In this document: positions 6,340 through 6,716 of the stretch, piece after piece | Position numbering within the stretch: position 1 is the first letter of the stretch | Layout of the letters: each line of letters begins with the position of its first letter | Position numbers and translations under genes: made by a program | NCBI GenBank assembly: GCA_002309055.1 | Contig: DBWO01000027.1 | Coordinates: forward strand, 11,651-18,366 | DNA length: 6,716 bases | Direction: 5' to 3' | Origin: Ruminococcaceae bacterium UBA1236 | GTDB taxonomy: Bacteria > Bacillota > Clostridia > Oscillospirales > Acutalibacteraceae | Notes under the pieces: model-generated | Told to the model about the DNA's origin: nothing | What the model saw: the letters and a program-made list of their open reading frames with translations, nothing else | Database searches by the model: none

Positions 6340-6716
6340 ATGGGCCTTATTAAAGCTGCCGCCGGCGCATTAGGCGGAACACTCGCCGATCAGTGGAAAG
6401 AGTTTTTCTACTGCGAAGCACTCGACAAGGATGTTCTTGTCACCAAAGGTAAAAAACGCATCACATCCCGCTCATCCAACACCAGCGGCAACGATAACAT
6501 CATTTCAAACGGTTCCGGCATCGCCGTGGCCGACGGTCAGTGCATGATTATCGTTGAGCAGGGCAAAATAGTTGAAGTCTGCGCAGAGCCCGGCGAATTC
6601 ACCTATGACACCTCCACCGAGCCCTCAATCTTCACAGGCAAACTCAAGGATTCAATCAAAGAGACCTTCAAGGTTCTCGGCAGAAGATTCACCTACGGCG
6701 GCGACACCGGCAAGGA
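6340..6716 (+). CDS. SPFH/Band 7 domain protein (virion-core-protein-like type), N-terminal part
   Basis: This gene is open from ATG 6340 to the window end: 125 full codons, with the C-terminus outside. AAAGGAG (6324-6330) lies 9 nt upstream of the start. The protein begins MGLIKAAAGALGGTLADQWK, then a stretch with ALDKDVLVTKGKKR, NIISNGSGIAVADGQ and MIIVEQGKIVEVCAEPGEFTYDTS. The latter is the start of an SPFH-like beta domain ('GQ.aiiveqGki.....epG.yty'). It resembles the SPFH proteins annotated as virion core protein-like, which include Bacillus subtilis YdjI, a membrane-stress protein working with PspA. No signal peptide is seen; the Gly/Ala-rich N-terminus may be an amphipathic membrane-binding helix. 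Many relatives carry a zinc ribbon at the C-terminus, which cannot be checked here. Family assignment is by recalled sequence resemblance; the cellular role is inference. Confidence 0.83.
   Translation, partial: MGLIKAAAGALGGTLADQWKEFFYCEALDKDVLVTKGKKRITSRSSNTSGNDNIISNGSGIAVADGQCMIIVEQGKIVEVCAEPGEFTYDTSTEPSIFTGKLKDSIKETFKVLGRRFTYGGDTGK

Overview
This window looks like chromosome from a gut-type clostridium (Bacillota, Clostridia, probably Oscillospiraceae or Ruminococcus-like). The reasons are the AGGAGG-type ribosome binding sites, moderate GC, a secreted BspA-type leucine-rich-repeat (LRR) protein with clostridial-style Ig-like repeats, and an SPFH protein of a type common in these bacteria. 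This assignment is inference from gene content; no rRNA or other marker gene is present.

Left part (1-4323, + strand): three tightly packed genes read as one operon. They are the C-terminal end of a sigma-70-family (ECF-like) sigma factor, a single-pass membrane protein whose position and architecture suggest its anti-sigma factor, and a large secreted LRR protein of 1039 residues. The sigma stop lies 1 nt before a TTG start, and the anti-sigma stop overlaps the LRR start as ATGA. The likely logic is a surface-sensing circuit. Two Ig-like domains of the membrane protein sit outside the cell, its N-terminal part would hold the sigma factor inside, and the LRR protein is made as a linked output or co-sensor. 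The promoter lies upstream of the window.

Middle (4324-4618): a convergent intergenic region with a strong 12-bp hairpin after the LRR gene, a second hairpin serving the opposite-strand transporter gene, and between them a 126-nt open stretch that may be a gene remnant.

Right part: a minus-strand GPH-family (MelB-like) sugar:cation symporter (4619-6136) has its own promoter, overlapped by a palindrome that could be an operator. Divergent from it, a near-consensus sigma-A promoter drives a + strand SPFH/Band 7 domain gene that runs off the window end. These two genes have no evident link to the sigma/LRR operon.

Nothing here is clearly an undescribed system. The most interesting unit is the sigma / Ig-domain membrane protein / LRR operon.
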